Assembly: GCA_013397935.1 (NCBI GenBank) | Contig: VZRN01004397.1 | Span: 1,299,861 to 1,363,860, forward strand | Length of the DNA: 64,000 bases | Source: Dasyornis broadbenti | Taxonomy: Eukaryota > Chordata > Aves > Passeriformes > Dasyornithidae | Direction of reading: 5' to 3' | Shown: positions 36,503-48,500 of the stretch, piece by piece | Position numbering within the stretch: the stretch's first letter is position 1 | Layout: every line of letters begins with the position of its first letter | The notes under the pieces: generated by a model | What the model saw: only the letters and a program-made list of their open reading frames with translations | Database searches by the model: none | Told to the model about the DNA's origin: nothing | Made by a program: the position numbers and the translations under genes

Positions 36503-38973
36503 AGTAATCAACATTTAACTTCCAGAAAATTAACAGGATACACAGTCTATCATATCCTAAATGTTAACTGTGGCATATGCTATATTCATTCACTCAGGTC
36601 CTGTGCAGATGATTTTTTTTCTTCCATGGAAGCTACAGATAAAGACAAGGATGAGATGATCTAACCTGCTACTGTGACATTGAATGCAGAGGCTCTCCCC
36701 ACCAAACTTAGGAGCTCAGAGGCACTGGATGCCATCAGCAAGGTCCCTCTGTGACAATTCTTCATAGATTTTCAGGCAGACATCAAAGAGCTAAGAGGTT
36801 GCTATAAAAATCAATAGAATTATATTTTTAACTTTTTTATGTCTCATGACTCACTTTTCTATCTTAAGCCTTCTGGGATCCCATTTTCCAGCTTCTTCTT
36901 TACAACCATGAAGGGAGAATTTTTTTCCTACTTAAAAGTGGAGATTTTGATGATTTCACATTGCTGCAATGGCACAAATTTCAAAGAGCATATACAGTTT
37001 CTCTGAGAAGGCTGTGGGTAGGTCAGTCTAATTCCTCATTAAAAACAAGTAACAGTTATAATTCTCGCGGGGAGGGGTTGGGTTTTTTAAATGAGCTTTA
37101 TTTAGAATACGCCTTTATTTATAGCTTCCTCACAAAATCTTGAAAACCAAATCTTCCCTTACTGACTTCCCCATCTAATCCATGTGCAAAAACACTTGCT
37201 TGTTTCAAATGTTCTTTGATATTTGGTCACTCCATCACTGTTTTACCTTGACTAAAATGATCAGCAACCTTAGTATAAATTACCTGGTAGCTACTTAGAA
37301 GGAAAAAGAGTTTTAGCTCTGCAAAACCATTCATTTTCTTTTCAACAAGCTTTTCCCTATTCTCCTACATGGCACTGGTATCACTCAGATCTGACACGTT
37401 CAGGACTACATGGTAAACACTGATACTGGCTTCAGTGTTTCACACAAACCATTTGTATTCACACATTTGCCTTAATATATTTTCAATCACTCCAAATGCC
37501 TTATACACATGAACTCCAGCCACCATGGTATGATCAGCATTTTCTGTAAATATAGCCTATGTGGAGAAATTAAATATTCAAAGTGCACTTCGTTCGTAAA
37601 CTCTATAATTACAGATTGAAAATCTCTGTGATCCATTTACAAGAATTCCTTCTCAAAAGCCCTGTAGTCTTCTCTCTCATTGAATTTGGGAGACTTAACA
37701 CATAAAATAACAGCAATGGTAATTTTGCTGAAATATTGAAAGATTTTACTGATAAAAAAAATCAAGACAGACTCATTACCAAAATCAGAAACTCCAATAC
37801 TTGAAGAAGGCAGATGATTCTCAAAATCTCAACATTTAGTCATCTCTGAAGCTACACGGAATGGGCATAGAGGATAAATTTAAATACGGTAACAAAATAA
37901 AAACAAAGGAAAACCAAAATGGAAAACTGTGTAGCAAATATGAAAGAACCTTTTGTTTGTAAAATGGAGATGCTCTCTGCATAAAAATCAATGTGTGGAT
38001 AGATCAAAAAACCTCACAAAAAGGGGGTTTTTTTTACAATTATGAATGATCGCTCAAGGGAATTTTTATATGTCAGTTTTATACTTCCTCATGTTAAATG
38101 AAGTGAAACCACTGAGACCTCAGGCAGCTAACTGCATCACCAGGCAAGGATGGAGTTAGTAATTTCCTTTTTTTATCTGGACAGTAAAAAATATTGCTGT
38201 GCCACCATAACTTATAGCTTGTGACAAGGCAAAACTTTATGACTTCTGGATTTCTAAGTGGGTCGTAGAAGAAAAGAAAAAGTCCAATGTACCAGAATCT
38301 TGAGAAAAGAAAAAATTCCATTGTATCAGAACCCTGATTTTTTTTTTTAGCATAACGACTTGAAGATGAAGTTTAAATTAATGGATTAATTCATATTTTC
38401 CCATCTATCTCTCATTCTCTGTATTGATTTTAGAGTCCCATGAAAGGCAGTCTGAACCAGTTACTGCCTAAAAAGAAGAGTTCAACTGGGGTAACATTTA
38501 ACATTTCAAAAGCAAACTGTTCAGATTTGATAATAAATGAATAGGACAACATTTTTTTTTCCTAAGCCTGCACTACAGAAAAAACAATGTAACGCTCTTC
38601 ATCCTGATTTCACTAAGGCCTGGAAGTCTGATGAATAGAAGCAATCATCCAAAAGCACTACTGTCAGTCTAACTTTGCAATTTCTGTTCCAGATCTTTCC
38701 TGTAGGCTACAACAATACTGAGACTCAGTTAAAGAATGTATCTTAGGATCTTTTTTATTTTCTTATAGAATGCTATCATTATGGTGTCTCTGCACTGCAA
38801 GTATAATTTCATCCCAAACACAGGGGTCTCTCCAGTCAAAATTTGCCCCTGTGGAGCTGAAGGAAGCTGTAATAATTTTGTGGCTAAATCACAGATAATG
38901 CATCCTAGTCTGAAAGAAGTACTTTCTCTTTGGCATTGTCCACTATCTGTAAATCTCAGATGTTTATTCATTA

Positions 38974-39036
38974 GGGCAGTGATTAGAAACCCAGTCTTCC
39001 AGGCAGCAGCCATTGCCATTAAGCTACAGAGTCTGA
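38974..39036 (+). repeat. Possible MIR-like SINE 3' scrap
   Basis: GCAGTGATTAGAAACCCAGT, CTTCCAGGCAGCAGCCATTG and CCATTAAGCTACAGAGTCT follow the MIR tail order 'GGGATTCGAACCCAGGTCT', 'TCTGACTCCA-AGCCC' and 'CCACTA-GCCACACTGCC'. The tail blocks are in order but diverged. Confidence 0.45.
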
Positions 39037-39712
39037 ATATTTACTATGAATATTTTAAGTATTTTATATTAAGTAGATTAGATTCAGCAAGAAGGGATGA
39101 GGGATTCATCTTAGAGCTTGCTATTGTGTGATAGCTGGTGAGCTCTTGGTCTGGGGGAAGATTTTCTCTTGGGAGGGTAAGATGTGGCTTCAAATCTGTG
39201 TTCCAAAGCAAGCCAGGGAAGAAAATGAGCCTGTGTATTATGAATGACTGTTCCATGCACTGGGCTGTTGAGCATTTGAGATGGGTCATTGAGTTTTGTT
39301 TGTGACCCAAACTGATAAAGACATCCTGAAATATTTTATTACATCAGAACTTGCCAAGAAGATCAGAAAAACACACCCATGGTTTGTGAATCTTGCTGTG
39401 GTTTTGGCACTGATCAGTTACTTTGGCATTTTCAGGTGCACTGCTTGAAAGGGATCATGCCAAACAACAGAAATGAAGGCCACAAGGAATTCTCTGACTG
39501 CAGTCTCATGCCAAGGTGCCCAGGGCACCAACAGGGTTAGGAAATAGCTAAGAATCCATTTTAATGGAATTAGGTGCTTAGATGTCTATTAAATTAGGAA
39601 TTTTTGTGAATTAACTCTTCCAGGATCAAATCTTCATATATCTGGTCTAAATGATGGGTCACACAGGAAAACCTGAAATACCCAGACTCCCTAGAGTCAA
39701 ATATTTGACTGG

Positions 39713-41092
39713 AAAAAGGGAAACATTGCACCCATTTTTAAAAGTGTAGAAAGGAGGACCTCAGGAACTACTGACCTGTCAACCTCACCTCTGTGCCTGA
39801 GAAGAACATGGAACGGGTCCTCATAGAAGTTATGCTATGTCACATGGAGGTCAGGGAGGTGATTTGAGACAGACAGCACTGCTTCACCAAGGGCAAGTCC
39901 TGCCTGACCAACCTTGTGACCTTTTACTATGGAGTGACTGCAGCAGTGGACAAGGGAAAGGATACTGTTGTCATTTATCTGAACTTCTGTAGAGCCTTTG
40001 ACAGAGTCCACACAATATGTTTCTCTCTAAATTGGTGAGGTCTAGATTTCATGGATCGAGTTTGGTGAATGAGAAATTGGTTGGATGACTGCATCCAGAG
40101 GGTAGCAGTTAATGGCTCAGTGTCCAGGTGACAAGTGGTGTCCCTCAGGGATCCATATTGAATAACAATGTTCAATGTCTTCGTCAATGACAGAGACAAA
40201 GGGATCAAGTCCACCATCAGCAAGTTTGCAGAGCACACCTGGCTGAGATGTGTTGTTGACACACCTGAAGGACAGGATGCCATCCTGAGGGAGCTGGACA
40301 AGCTCTAGGAGTGGCCCCTGGGAGACTCATAAAGTTCAACAAGGCCAAGTGCAAGGCCCAGCACCTTGGTCAGGGCAACCTCCTGGTACAAGTTAGGGGA
40401 TGAAGAGATTAAGAGCGGCCCTGTGGAGAAGGACTTGGGGGTGTTACTGGATGAAAGGCACAAGGTGCAACGTGTGCTCGCAGCTCAGAAAACGAACAGA
40501 ATTTTGGGCTGCATCAAGAGCTGCATGGCTGCAAGTTGAAGGGGGTGATTCTCCTCTTCCTCTCTGATGAGACCACTCATGGAGTGCTGCATCCAGCTCT
40601 GGGGTCCTCAGCACAGGAAAGACATGGACCTGTTGGAGTGAGTCCAGAGAAGGCCCATGAAAATGATCAGAGGGCCGGAGTACCTCTCCTATGAGAGAAG
40701 GCTGAGAGAGTTGGAGTTGTTCACTCTGGAGAAGACTCCAGGGAGACCACAGAGCAGACTTTCAGTACCTGAAGGGGACCTATAGGAAAGATGGGGACAA
40801 ACGTTTTAGCAGGGCCTGTTGCGATAGGATAAGGGGTAATGATTTTAAACTAAAAGAGAACAAAATCAGACTAGATATAAGGAAGACATTCTTTGCAATG
40901 AGGTGGTAAAACATTGGCACAGGCTGTTCAGGCAGGTGGTAATCTCCCATCCCTGGCAACATTCACTGGATGGGTCTCTGAATCACCTGATCTAGTTAAG
41001 GGTATTTCTTCTCACTCCAGGGGGGGTTGATCTAGATGGTCTCTAAAGCTTCCTTCCAACCCAAATTATTCTATGATTCTATCTTTTACTTT
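39713..41092 (+). mobile_element. CR1 LINE, 5'-truncated, with inactivated reverse-transcriptase domain and intact 3' end
   Basis: A roughly 1.38 kb avian CR1 copy. It begins inside the reverse-transcriptase (RT) region of ORF2 and runs to the element's true 3' end, which closes with ATTATTCTATGATTCTAT at about 41065-41082. RT motif A can be read near 39968-40010 (VIYLNFCRAFDRV), where the catalytic Asp of the usual LDF is Asn. The FADD box near 40222-40242 reads FAEHT, so both catalytic Asp residues there are lost. Stops and frameshifts confirm it is dead. The 3' UTR blocks (GCCTGTTGCGATAGGATAAG, GGTTGATCTAGATGGTCTCT) are well preserved. Confidence 0.97.
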
Positions 41093-42396
41093 TGACTTAA
41101 TGAGCTCAAAAGGAACAAAAGGAGTCTTGTTCAATATTCAAGGTCATATTGTACAGCAATGGCAAACAGTTTTTCTGGCTGAATGAGCCACCTCTTTCTC
41201 TGCAACCATCAACAGACATAATGTAGGTAGACCTATTCAGACATGCAGCAGACCCAGTGCTTTCTGGAACTTATGCTGAGACCTCCAATGAACCATACTC
41301 TTGTGTTCAGCAGTTGACTCACAGCACAAGTGTAGTCAGGAGTGGGTCCCCACTACTAATTAATACATGGGGCCTGTGGCCCGTTTTCTTGGAGCCCTAC
41401 TGCTATCATGTGGCCAGAAAAGAAGACAGCTGGGATCATGCAGCTGCCACCATCACTAGAATAATTAGTTTAGCCTGGAGCAAGCTCCTGTGCATCTCCA
41501 AGGTGCCCTGGGAAAGAGAGCAACCAGGATTAGCTGACAGAATCTCAGTTGAACACTTGAGAGATGAGATATCAAATTGATTTAATTCATATGTTGGATG
41601 TTTTCTACAAAGTCCTTGAAAAACTGAGTGATTTGGGTCAATGCATGTAAAAGCTTCAAAGGAATCAGGATATTTTTGTCTTAGTTACTAACAGGCGTCC
41701 CACTGCTACAAACATATGAGACTTTATAGGTGATGTCTACCCTGATAAACAAAACAGACTAGGGAACCCTAAAGGCAAATATCATAATGGCTCACAGCCA
41801 TCTGGCTAGATTGCCTTTCTTCCTCCCCAAAACAATGTGGTCTAATCCAACCTGCCCATGGAGAGCAGGCCCTCACTCGTGTTATTCTCCCAAACATGCA
41901 TAGGTTTTATCTCAAAAAATGCTATTTGGCATAAGCCTGATTTGTGCCAAGGACAAGTGCTAATGACCAAACACTGTGAACATTCATGGTCTGGCACCCA
42001 AGCCCCTACCCTGACTTTGCTCCGTCTGCTGAGGCAGGAATAGCTGCAGAATCCTCTTGACTTCTGTGAATTCCTTCAGCCCTTGCAACAAGGTCTGCAA
42101 AAGCACAATTACATCCAATTTCAGGGCCTGGAGCTCTGTATTAATAAATCTTAATTCTCCAACAGCTTTGACAAGTAGAATCCAATATGTTCCATGTATA
42201 AGAATGGTTATGACAAAATATTTCTCAATTGACAGATGTTTTTCCTCAATGCTGATCTAACCTGCCATAATTCTGGAAGGATTTCCCATAATGTCATCTT
42301 TTGTAAGAATGTACTCAAGGTCCCAGAGTTTCTGCTCTCTTTACCAGAACAACTTTAAAAGATCATTTTAATAGACAGTTTTGGCTTTTCTAACTT
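41093..42396. other. Unique non-coding DNA between two CR1 copies
   Basis: No gene or repeat was recognised. The plus-strand frames at 41257-41580 and 41858-42043 show no family resemblance or splice context. Confidence 0.55.
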
Positions 42397-42478
42397 GAAG
42401 GGCAGCTCATTGCAGGGGGATTGGACTATATTACCTTTAAAGGTCATTTCTAACTTAAACTATTCTGATTCTATGATT
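42397..42478 (+). mobile_element. CR1 LINE 3'-tail scrap
   Basis: GAAGGGCAGCTCATTGCAGG, then GGGATTGGACTATATTACC, then TTTAAAGGTCATTTCTAAC and CTATTCTGATTCTATGATT, is the last roughly 80 bp of an avian CR1. It is severely 5'-truncated but keeps the terminal repeat, as expected for an aborted insertion. Confidence 0.93.
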
Positions 42479-43844
42479 AGTGTCAAACATCAAAATCAAA
42501 GCCTTTTTTAAGGTTTCTAAATACAACAAAATATCTTAATATAAAATATTTTGGCATGGTTGCCTTTTAAAAATAACTCCCAGAACCTGTCAAAACTTTA
42601 ATCCATTCATAATGGAATGCTGACCAAGAGTTCAACAACATGCCAGGAAAAGAAATAACAACAATAAAATGGTATGTCTATTTTAATGTTATAAACTGTG
42701 AAATTCTCCAGAGTTGCTCAAATCTGTGTGTTTTCCTTGATCTGATCAATGTAAACAATCACATTATTGGTAATGAAGCTCATGGACAGTAGGCGACAGA
42801 ATGACGAAACCTGTCCCCTCACTTGTAGAGAATTTGTGCCAGATGTTGCAAGTGCAAACATTGGACCTCAGCCAACATGCCAAGCTGCACACATGTTCAC
42901 ACTAAATTCTTGCTGGCAAAAGAAAATAGGGAAGGAATGTATATTCAAGACCTTTTCAATGTTGCCTTTGGCGTTCAATTCATCCTTATTGCTTCCTTCA
43001 GAAAGAATAATTTTGTGATATGTTTTGAATTTCATCTTTCCTCATTTTCAGCTTATGCCAATTATTAAAATCCTTTGTTGAGTTCCAGCCATCCTGCTGG
43101 GATTACAGAAACTAGATAGTGGAAGGCATTTAATAGAAGACTATTTCTATAGTAAGATCAGCTATAGCTGTAAGATTTGGGCATAAAATTTAATGGCAAT
43201 ATATCTGCGTATCATACAGAACTCGAATTTTTTAGCATGGTTTTCTGTTAAATTCAAATAAACCTGTCTGCCACTTAGAAGTTGCCTGCCTGCCACAAAA
43301 GATATAAGCCCTAACATAACTATCATGTCTTCAACCTTGTCTGCACTCACTGGGTGGATCTGCCCAATTCACATTAACATTAATGGGAATTCCATGTATG
43401 CATCACTTGGAGAAAATACTCCCTAAGATATTTTATCATTATCTTTCTAGGCAAGTAGGGATGGCATCAATCATGCATCCAACACAGTTGTACAATGTGC
43501 ATTATTAAAGCATCAGAGCAGAAAAAAATAAAATAATAAAAAAGCATAGACATTTCCAAAGACATTCTTCTTAAAATAGTAAGGATCAAATGGAAAACCT
43601 TTGAGAATCTATGACTTATTTGCAAGTTTTCTTGTAGTTACAAAAGATCTAAAACCTAACTTCACTCTTTCTCCTTCTAGAGAAAGCAGCAATGTAATGA
43701 TAAAGACCAGCCTCATTATGTAAGTAACTCACAGATAAGATGCATTCAATTTATCACAAACATCCAGCGGGCGAAGAAAGAAGGGGGTAGTTTACACTGA
43801 AACTGATAGATCTTTGCGAATTTTCTTTTTTTCTGCCTTCTTTT

Positions 43845-43846
<2 letters not shown>
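42479..43846. other. Unique A+T-rich non-coding DNA
   Basis: No gene was recognised. Frames at 42767-43018 and 42877-43068 overlap in different phases and resemble nothing known. Confidence 0.55.

Positions 43847-43889
<43 letters not shown>
43847..43889. repeat. Poly(T) homopolymer, 43 bp
   Basis: An uninterrupted run of 43 T follows a pyrimidine-rich lead-in (TTCTGCCTTCTTTTTC). No reverse-complement poly(A) signal (TTTATT) lies within the next 40 bp. It therefore does not look like the tail of a minus-strand processed pseudogene. CR1 in birds does not leave poly(A). It may be polymorphic or affected by sequencing error. Confidence 0.95.
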
Positions 43890-43893
<4 letters not shown>

Positions 43894-44834
43894 AGATGAT
43901 GACTCCTTCCCATAATTTTAATGTTTTCGGGAAAATAAGGGTTGTGAAAAACAGTACTTGCAGACAGCCTTATGAAAGTGGTATGTACTGATCAGGAAGC
44001 TTGTTTTCAACTCACAGCTTCTGCCTTACTGTGAGCAGGAGCAAGCAAGAAGAGGAGAGATCAGTAGATGGTACCACTGCCTCAGTTGTTCCCTCTTGTC
44101 TCCCTAGAAAAATTGCAGCAGAAGAAACGCAGCCAAAAACCTTTTCTGTGACAAATGCTAAGCTGATGATTCTGGGCATGTCCAAACCATGATACACAGA
44201 AGAGAGGTAGCATGAACCAAATTAGCTCCAGAACCAAAAATATGCTGGAAGCACCTGCACAATGCTGCACTCAAAGCAAATTAACTTTTGGAAGCCTACC
44301 CTTCTTTCAGGATACCATAGCATCGCACAACCTAGTGCATGGATGTATCTGCAGCAAGCAGCAAAGGAGCAGCAGGAGAAAAGAAAATACTGTCACTCAA
44401 GGATAATCAAAACATCAAGGTCTACTGTCAAGGTAGGCATCCTGTCACTCTTCCCACCTCTCTCTCCCAAATGTTACATTATTCTGCTATTTTCTCTGGT
44501 AAAAGAAGTTCTAGGAACAAACATCCTTCATTTCAATTTAAAAAAATAAGTTGCTAGTTGTGAGTGAGAGTTCAGCCTGGGGAACCTCTTTTTCCACGCT
44601 TCCTGTGGAAGGCGATATATGCAACACTTTTCTGCTTACCTGCTTTGATCATCAGGCACAAATTTGCTTACACTGCCACTCTGCCACTCGGATCACCCAG
44701 GCTTTGATAGACACTGAGAAATACTAAGCAGAAAGAAGGAATAGGAGAAACCCTGGCAAGCTACAATGAACTCAGCTCTTCAGCTACATTGTCAAACAAG
44801 CACAGCTCACTGACAGCTGAGTTTTCCCTGATAC
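43890..44834. other. Unique non-coding DNA
   Basis: Several overlapping short frames occur (44001-44557) in all phases, with no recognisable family. No splice or promoter context was supported. Confidence 0.5.
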
Positions 44835-45523
44835 AAACCTCGTGAAGTTCAACAAGGACAAAAGCAAGGTCCTACACCTAGGCTGGGGCAATATCCAGCA
44901 CCAGTGCAGACTAGGGGTTGAAATGATTGGGAGTTCTGTGGAGGAATTGGGGATCCTGGTGAATTAAAACCTGGACATGAGGTGGAAAAGAGCACTTGCA
45001 GCCCAGAGAATCAACTATATCCTGGGCTGCATGAAAAGTAGCATGGCCAGCAAGTCAAGAGATTCTGTCCCTCTGTTCCACTCTGGTGACAGTTTACCTG
45101 GAGTACTGTATCCAGCCCTGGGGGAAACCAGTATGAGAAAGACATGGACCTGTTGGAGCAGGTCCATAGGAGACCCACAAGAATGGTCAGAGAGATAAAA
45201 CACTTCTCCCAAGAAAAGAAGCTGAGAGTTAGGGCTGCTCAGCCCGGAGAAGAAAAGGCTATGATAAGAAATTGTTGTGGCCTTTCAATATATAAAGGGT
45301 CCTATAATTAGATAGAGAGAGACTTTTTACCAACACCTGTAATGACAGGACAAAGGGCAAAGGTTTTAAAGTGAGATTGAATATAAGGATGAAATTTTTT
45401 ATGATGTTCCAGAGTTGAGACACTGGAACAGGTTGCCCAGGGAAGCTGTGGATGCACATGGCAGGAGATTGGACCAGATTATCTTTAGAGGTCCTTTCCA
45501 ATCCAAACCATTCTGTGATACTA
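44835..45523 (+). mobile_element. CR1 LINE, 5'-truncated, diverged subfamily
   Basis: The copy begins at the GTTCAACAAGGACAAAAGCA block at the C-terminal end of ORF2. It then passes ATCCTGGGCTGCATGAAAAG, GGAGTACTGTATCCAGCCCT and GACATGGACCTGTTGGAGCA, and reaches the 3' UTR (ACACTGGAACAGGTTGCCCA). It ends with AACCATTCTGTGATACTATG, a variant of the terminal repeat that carries CTGTGAT where the 39.7 kb copy has CTATGAT, so it probably belongs to a different CR1 subfamily. It is not coding-competent. Confidence 0.95.
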
Positions 45524-48500
45524 TGACAAAAACCTTCTTCCTTTTCCTGCACTGCCATTCAGTCTGCAAGCAGAGATGAAAAGGATATCACCATTGAGTT
45601 AAAAATCAGGTTTTTCCACCTCTTAAGTTGGCAGAGATGATGATAAAGACATGCTGTTAGAGCTGTTCTCAGGTTGGCTCCCTTTCTTCCTTTACCTCTA
45701 GAGCAGGACAGTGGAAGGAAAGAGTAAAAACAAGGAAAAAATGACCTGGGCAGGCACCAGAATAAGCCTCTAGTTAAAGGCTTACTATCATTGTGTTGAG
45801 CCCAGGTCATAAAAGGCTGAAGCTTCCTAAGAGCTTTGCTCCAAACTTCAGCCCATGCTGAAGGGCTGATGCTTTTAGCTTTTGTGTTGTTCAGTTGGTG
45901 TCACACATATTCATGCCTGTCACATGAGAGAGCTGCTTCAGGGACGTCACAAGCACAGGACGGTTCAGAGGATTAGTCCCTCTATGTGCATATTCAAGAC
46001 CATCAAGACTTATGCTTTAAGAATCTAATTTTGAGAGCCACCCCCCCTTAAAAATTAACATATCCATAGCTGAAACAGAGAAATTAAAATATTTAATACC
46101 TCCAGAAAAACTGCAGGCCTTCAGTTTAGGAAAATAACATTTCGGATATTGATTCCATCTAACAAACTGTCATTCCAGCAAGTCATAGAAGAAACAGCAA
46201 GGGAGGAATGAGAGAGTTACAGATTCTTTGGTATGCTTCATTTCTGTGTTTATACACCTGCTAGCACATTAGTGAATCACCAGTGCTGCCACACTGCAAA
46301 TAATAAATAATATTAACAGAAGAACTCATATACAAATTCCCTTGTGTGCCTATCACAAACCTACTTAAAGATGTTTCCAACTCTCTCAACTCTGAATACA
46401 CTAGAAATTATTTCAAACAGAAAGTATTCTTTAAAAAATGGAACAGTTTCAAATCCTGGAAACATAGTGGGGAAAGCACAGAGTAAACACAGACCTGAGA
46501 ATACTGACTCAATAAGGTACATTCAAAGAGTTGCAAAATGACGTCTTTTCAAGTCACCCAGACTTTGGGGGACAAAATTTTAGCTTTTGTCCAGAAGTCT
46601 TGCTTGTGTTATTGTATGTCATAATTATTTGCATTAGGGCAGTATCAAGTGAGAGAAGCTTGTATTTATAAAGTCTTTGTGGGACTGAACATCCTTTTGA
46701 ACTAAATCTAATTTACATTTCTAACATAGGTGGTCAGATGTTATCTAGGACTTAACAGTGCATTTGAGCAGTTTCAGTGCTTAAAGAAAGCAAGATTTAC
46801 CATATGGATAGGAAATTCAGCAAGTGTTGAAACCCAAGTGCATGAACAACTTTCTGACAGATCAGAGTGACTGAGCACGTTAGTCAAGAAAGATGAAGTC
46901 TTTTGCCATAAAAGTACACATGACCATGCTTTTGTCTCTGATGCCTCATGATTAGATGACTCTTTAGTAAAACAAATAGCAAAGCATATGGAGCCAAGAC
47001 AAAAGAGTCTAGTAAAGATACCAAGAAACTGTAGCTTTTTATTCTGTTCAAAGAATCCATTTGTAATTGGGACATTTTCTGACTTATTTGTTATTTGTCA
47101 TTATTCGTCGGCACATGTGGGCCATTATTTTTCTCTCAATGGATCAATCCTGTACAGACTAAAAGCTTTGTGTAGTTTCTAGTCAAACGACACTGGATAG
47201 CTGCAGTTATTCTAACCAGGATGCTCTTTTGGTTTTCCAGTTCAATCGGGCAGAAAACCTGCAGCAGGAATATGGCAACGTGCACACTCCTAAACTGGTT
47301 TCTGCAAGAGAAAATGTTCACTTACTCGTTCTAATTTTGCTTTACATGGAAATTCAGTCCAGTGAAAACTCACAGTGATGGATATGTAAAACAAGAATGA
47401 AACCTGGGCTAAAATCCTTCCAGCTCATGTTCCTCAGTGTATTTCCCCAGCTATTTCCCAGAAATATGAGCAAACATAGCTGTTTGTATTCCCCTGGTTT
47501 ATACGTTACCACAAAATCTGCAGACTAGTAAACCGAGTAACCTCATCAAGAGAAAATCTCCCAGGGATTCTGGGGAAGAGCAGAGGGCTGAAGGCAGGAA
47601 CTGTGCTGCCAGCAGGGCTGGGGAACATCCCTGGGCATCTAAGTGGGATGCTACAGCACCTAGTCATCAGAGCAGGGACTCAGTGGAAGAGGTAAAGAGA
47701 GTGGGGCAGCAGGGAGAGGAGCAAGGACACAGAACTTTGCTGGCAAGTTAAGGGGCAATACAGCAACCAGAAAAACAGAGGCAGCTCTCTGGTTGCTATT
47801 TTACTCCCTAAGGAGATGAGCCTGCCCAGGAAGCAAACATCCTGGAAGTATAGCTGCGGGTGTATGCTGCGAAAAAGAAGTGGGCCTTACCATGGAAAAG
47901 TAGCTTTAAGGGAGGTTGGCACAAGAACAGCAATCTCATTGTACACCAAGGAGCTTTAGTCACTACTTAACTGGAAGCCCATCATAAATTTGGATCCCTA
48001 ACCTTCAAGCCAGGCCGCCCACAGAACATAATGAAAGGAGGAAGGATGAGCTGGACATGGTGGCCTTTGCATAGGCACATATTTAATTGCTTAGAAATAA
48101 TTATTTAACTCTAATTTAACTCAAAAGTCACATCTCTCAGTGACTTATGAACTTGTTTCTCTGTATTATTTATCTCCTGAAAAAGAATTTGGAGGAAGAA
48201 GCTAATTCAGGCTCAGGTCTTTCATAACAGAAGGGAGAGTAATATGATTCAAGGGGGCTCCAGTTGCACCACTGTGTGTTTGAATAGTCAAACCAATAAA
48301 TTTAGATGAGTTGTAATACCTACCACTGTTATGCTGTTGGTACTCTACAGAGAGATGTAATAGAACAACTACTCAGAAGCTTAACAACATCATCCAGTTA
48401 GATAACCAGTTCAAACTTCCACCCCGTGGGGGTTTTTTTAGGGAGGGAAGAAAATTAATATTCTTTTTACATGGAACTTAAAACAAAGTGTAATTTAAGA

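Larger units (their letters stand above)
32517..39712. other. Mostly unique non-coding DNA
   Basis: Contents: a T-rich simple stretch at 32659-32698; an open frame at 32942-33361 (139 codons, plus) with no family resemblance; a 12-bp-period duplication (GGAGCGGGGG twice) at 34272-34295; a 14-bp-period duplication (CTTGCACTGATTG twice) at 36476-36502; and two weak MIR-like scraps listed separately. Nothing that looks like an exon with paired splice sites was recognised. Confidence 0.5.

Noticed and set aside
43847..44560. Poly(T) as the tail of a minus-strand processed pseudogene
   Set aside because: No reverse-complement poly(A) signal just downstream and no recognisable coding sequence on the minus strand.
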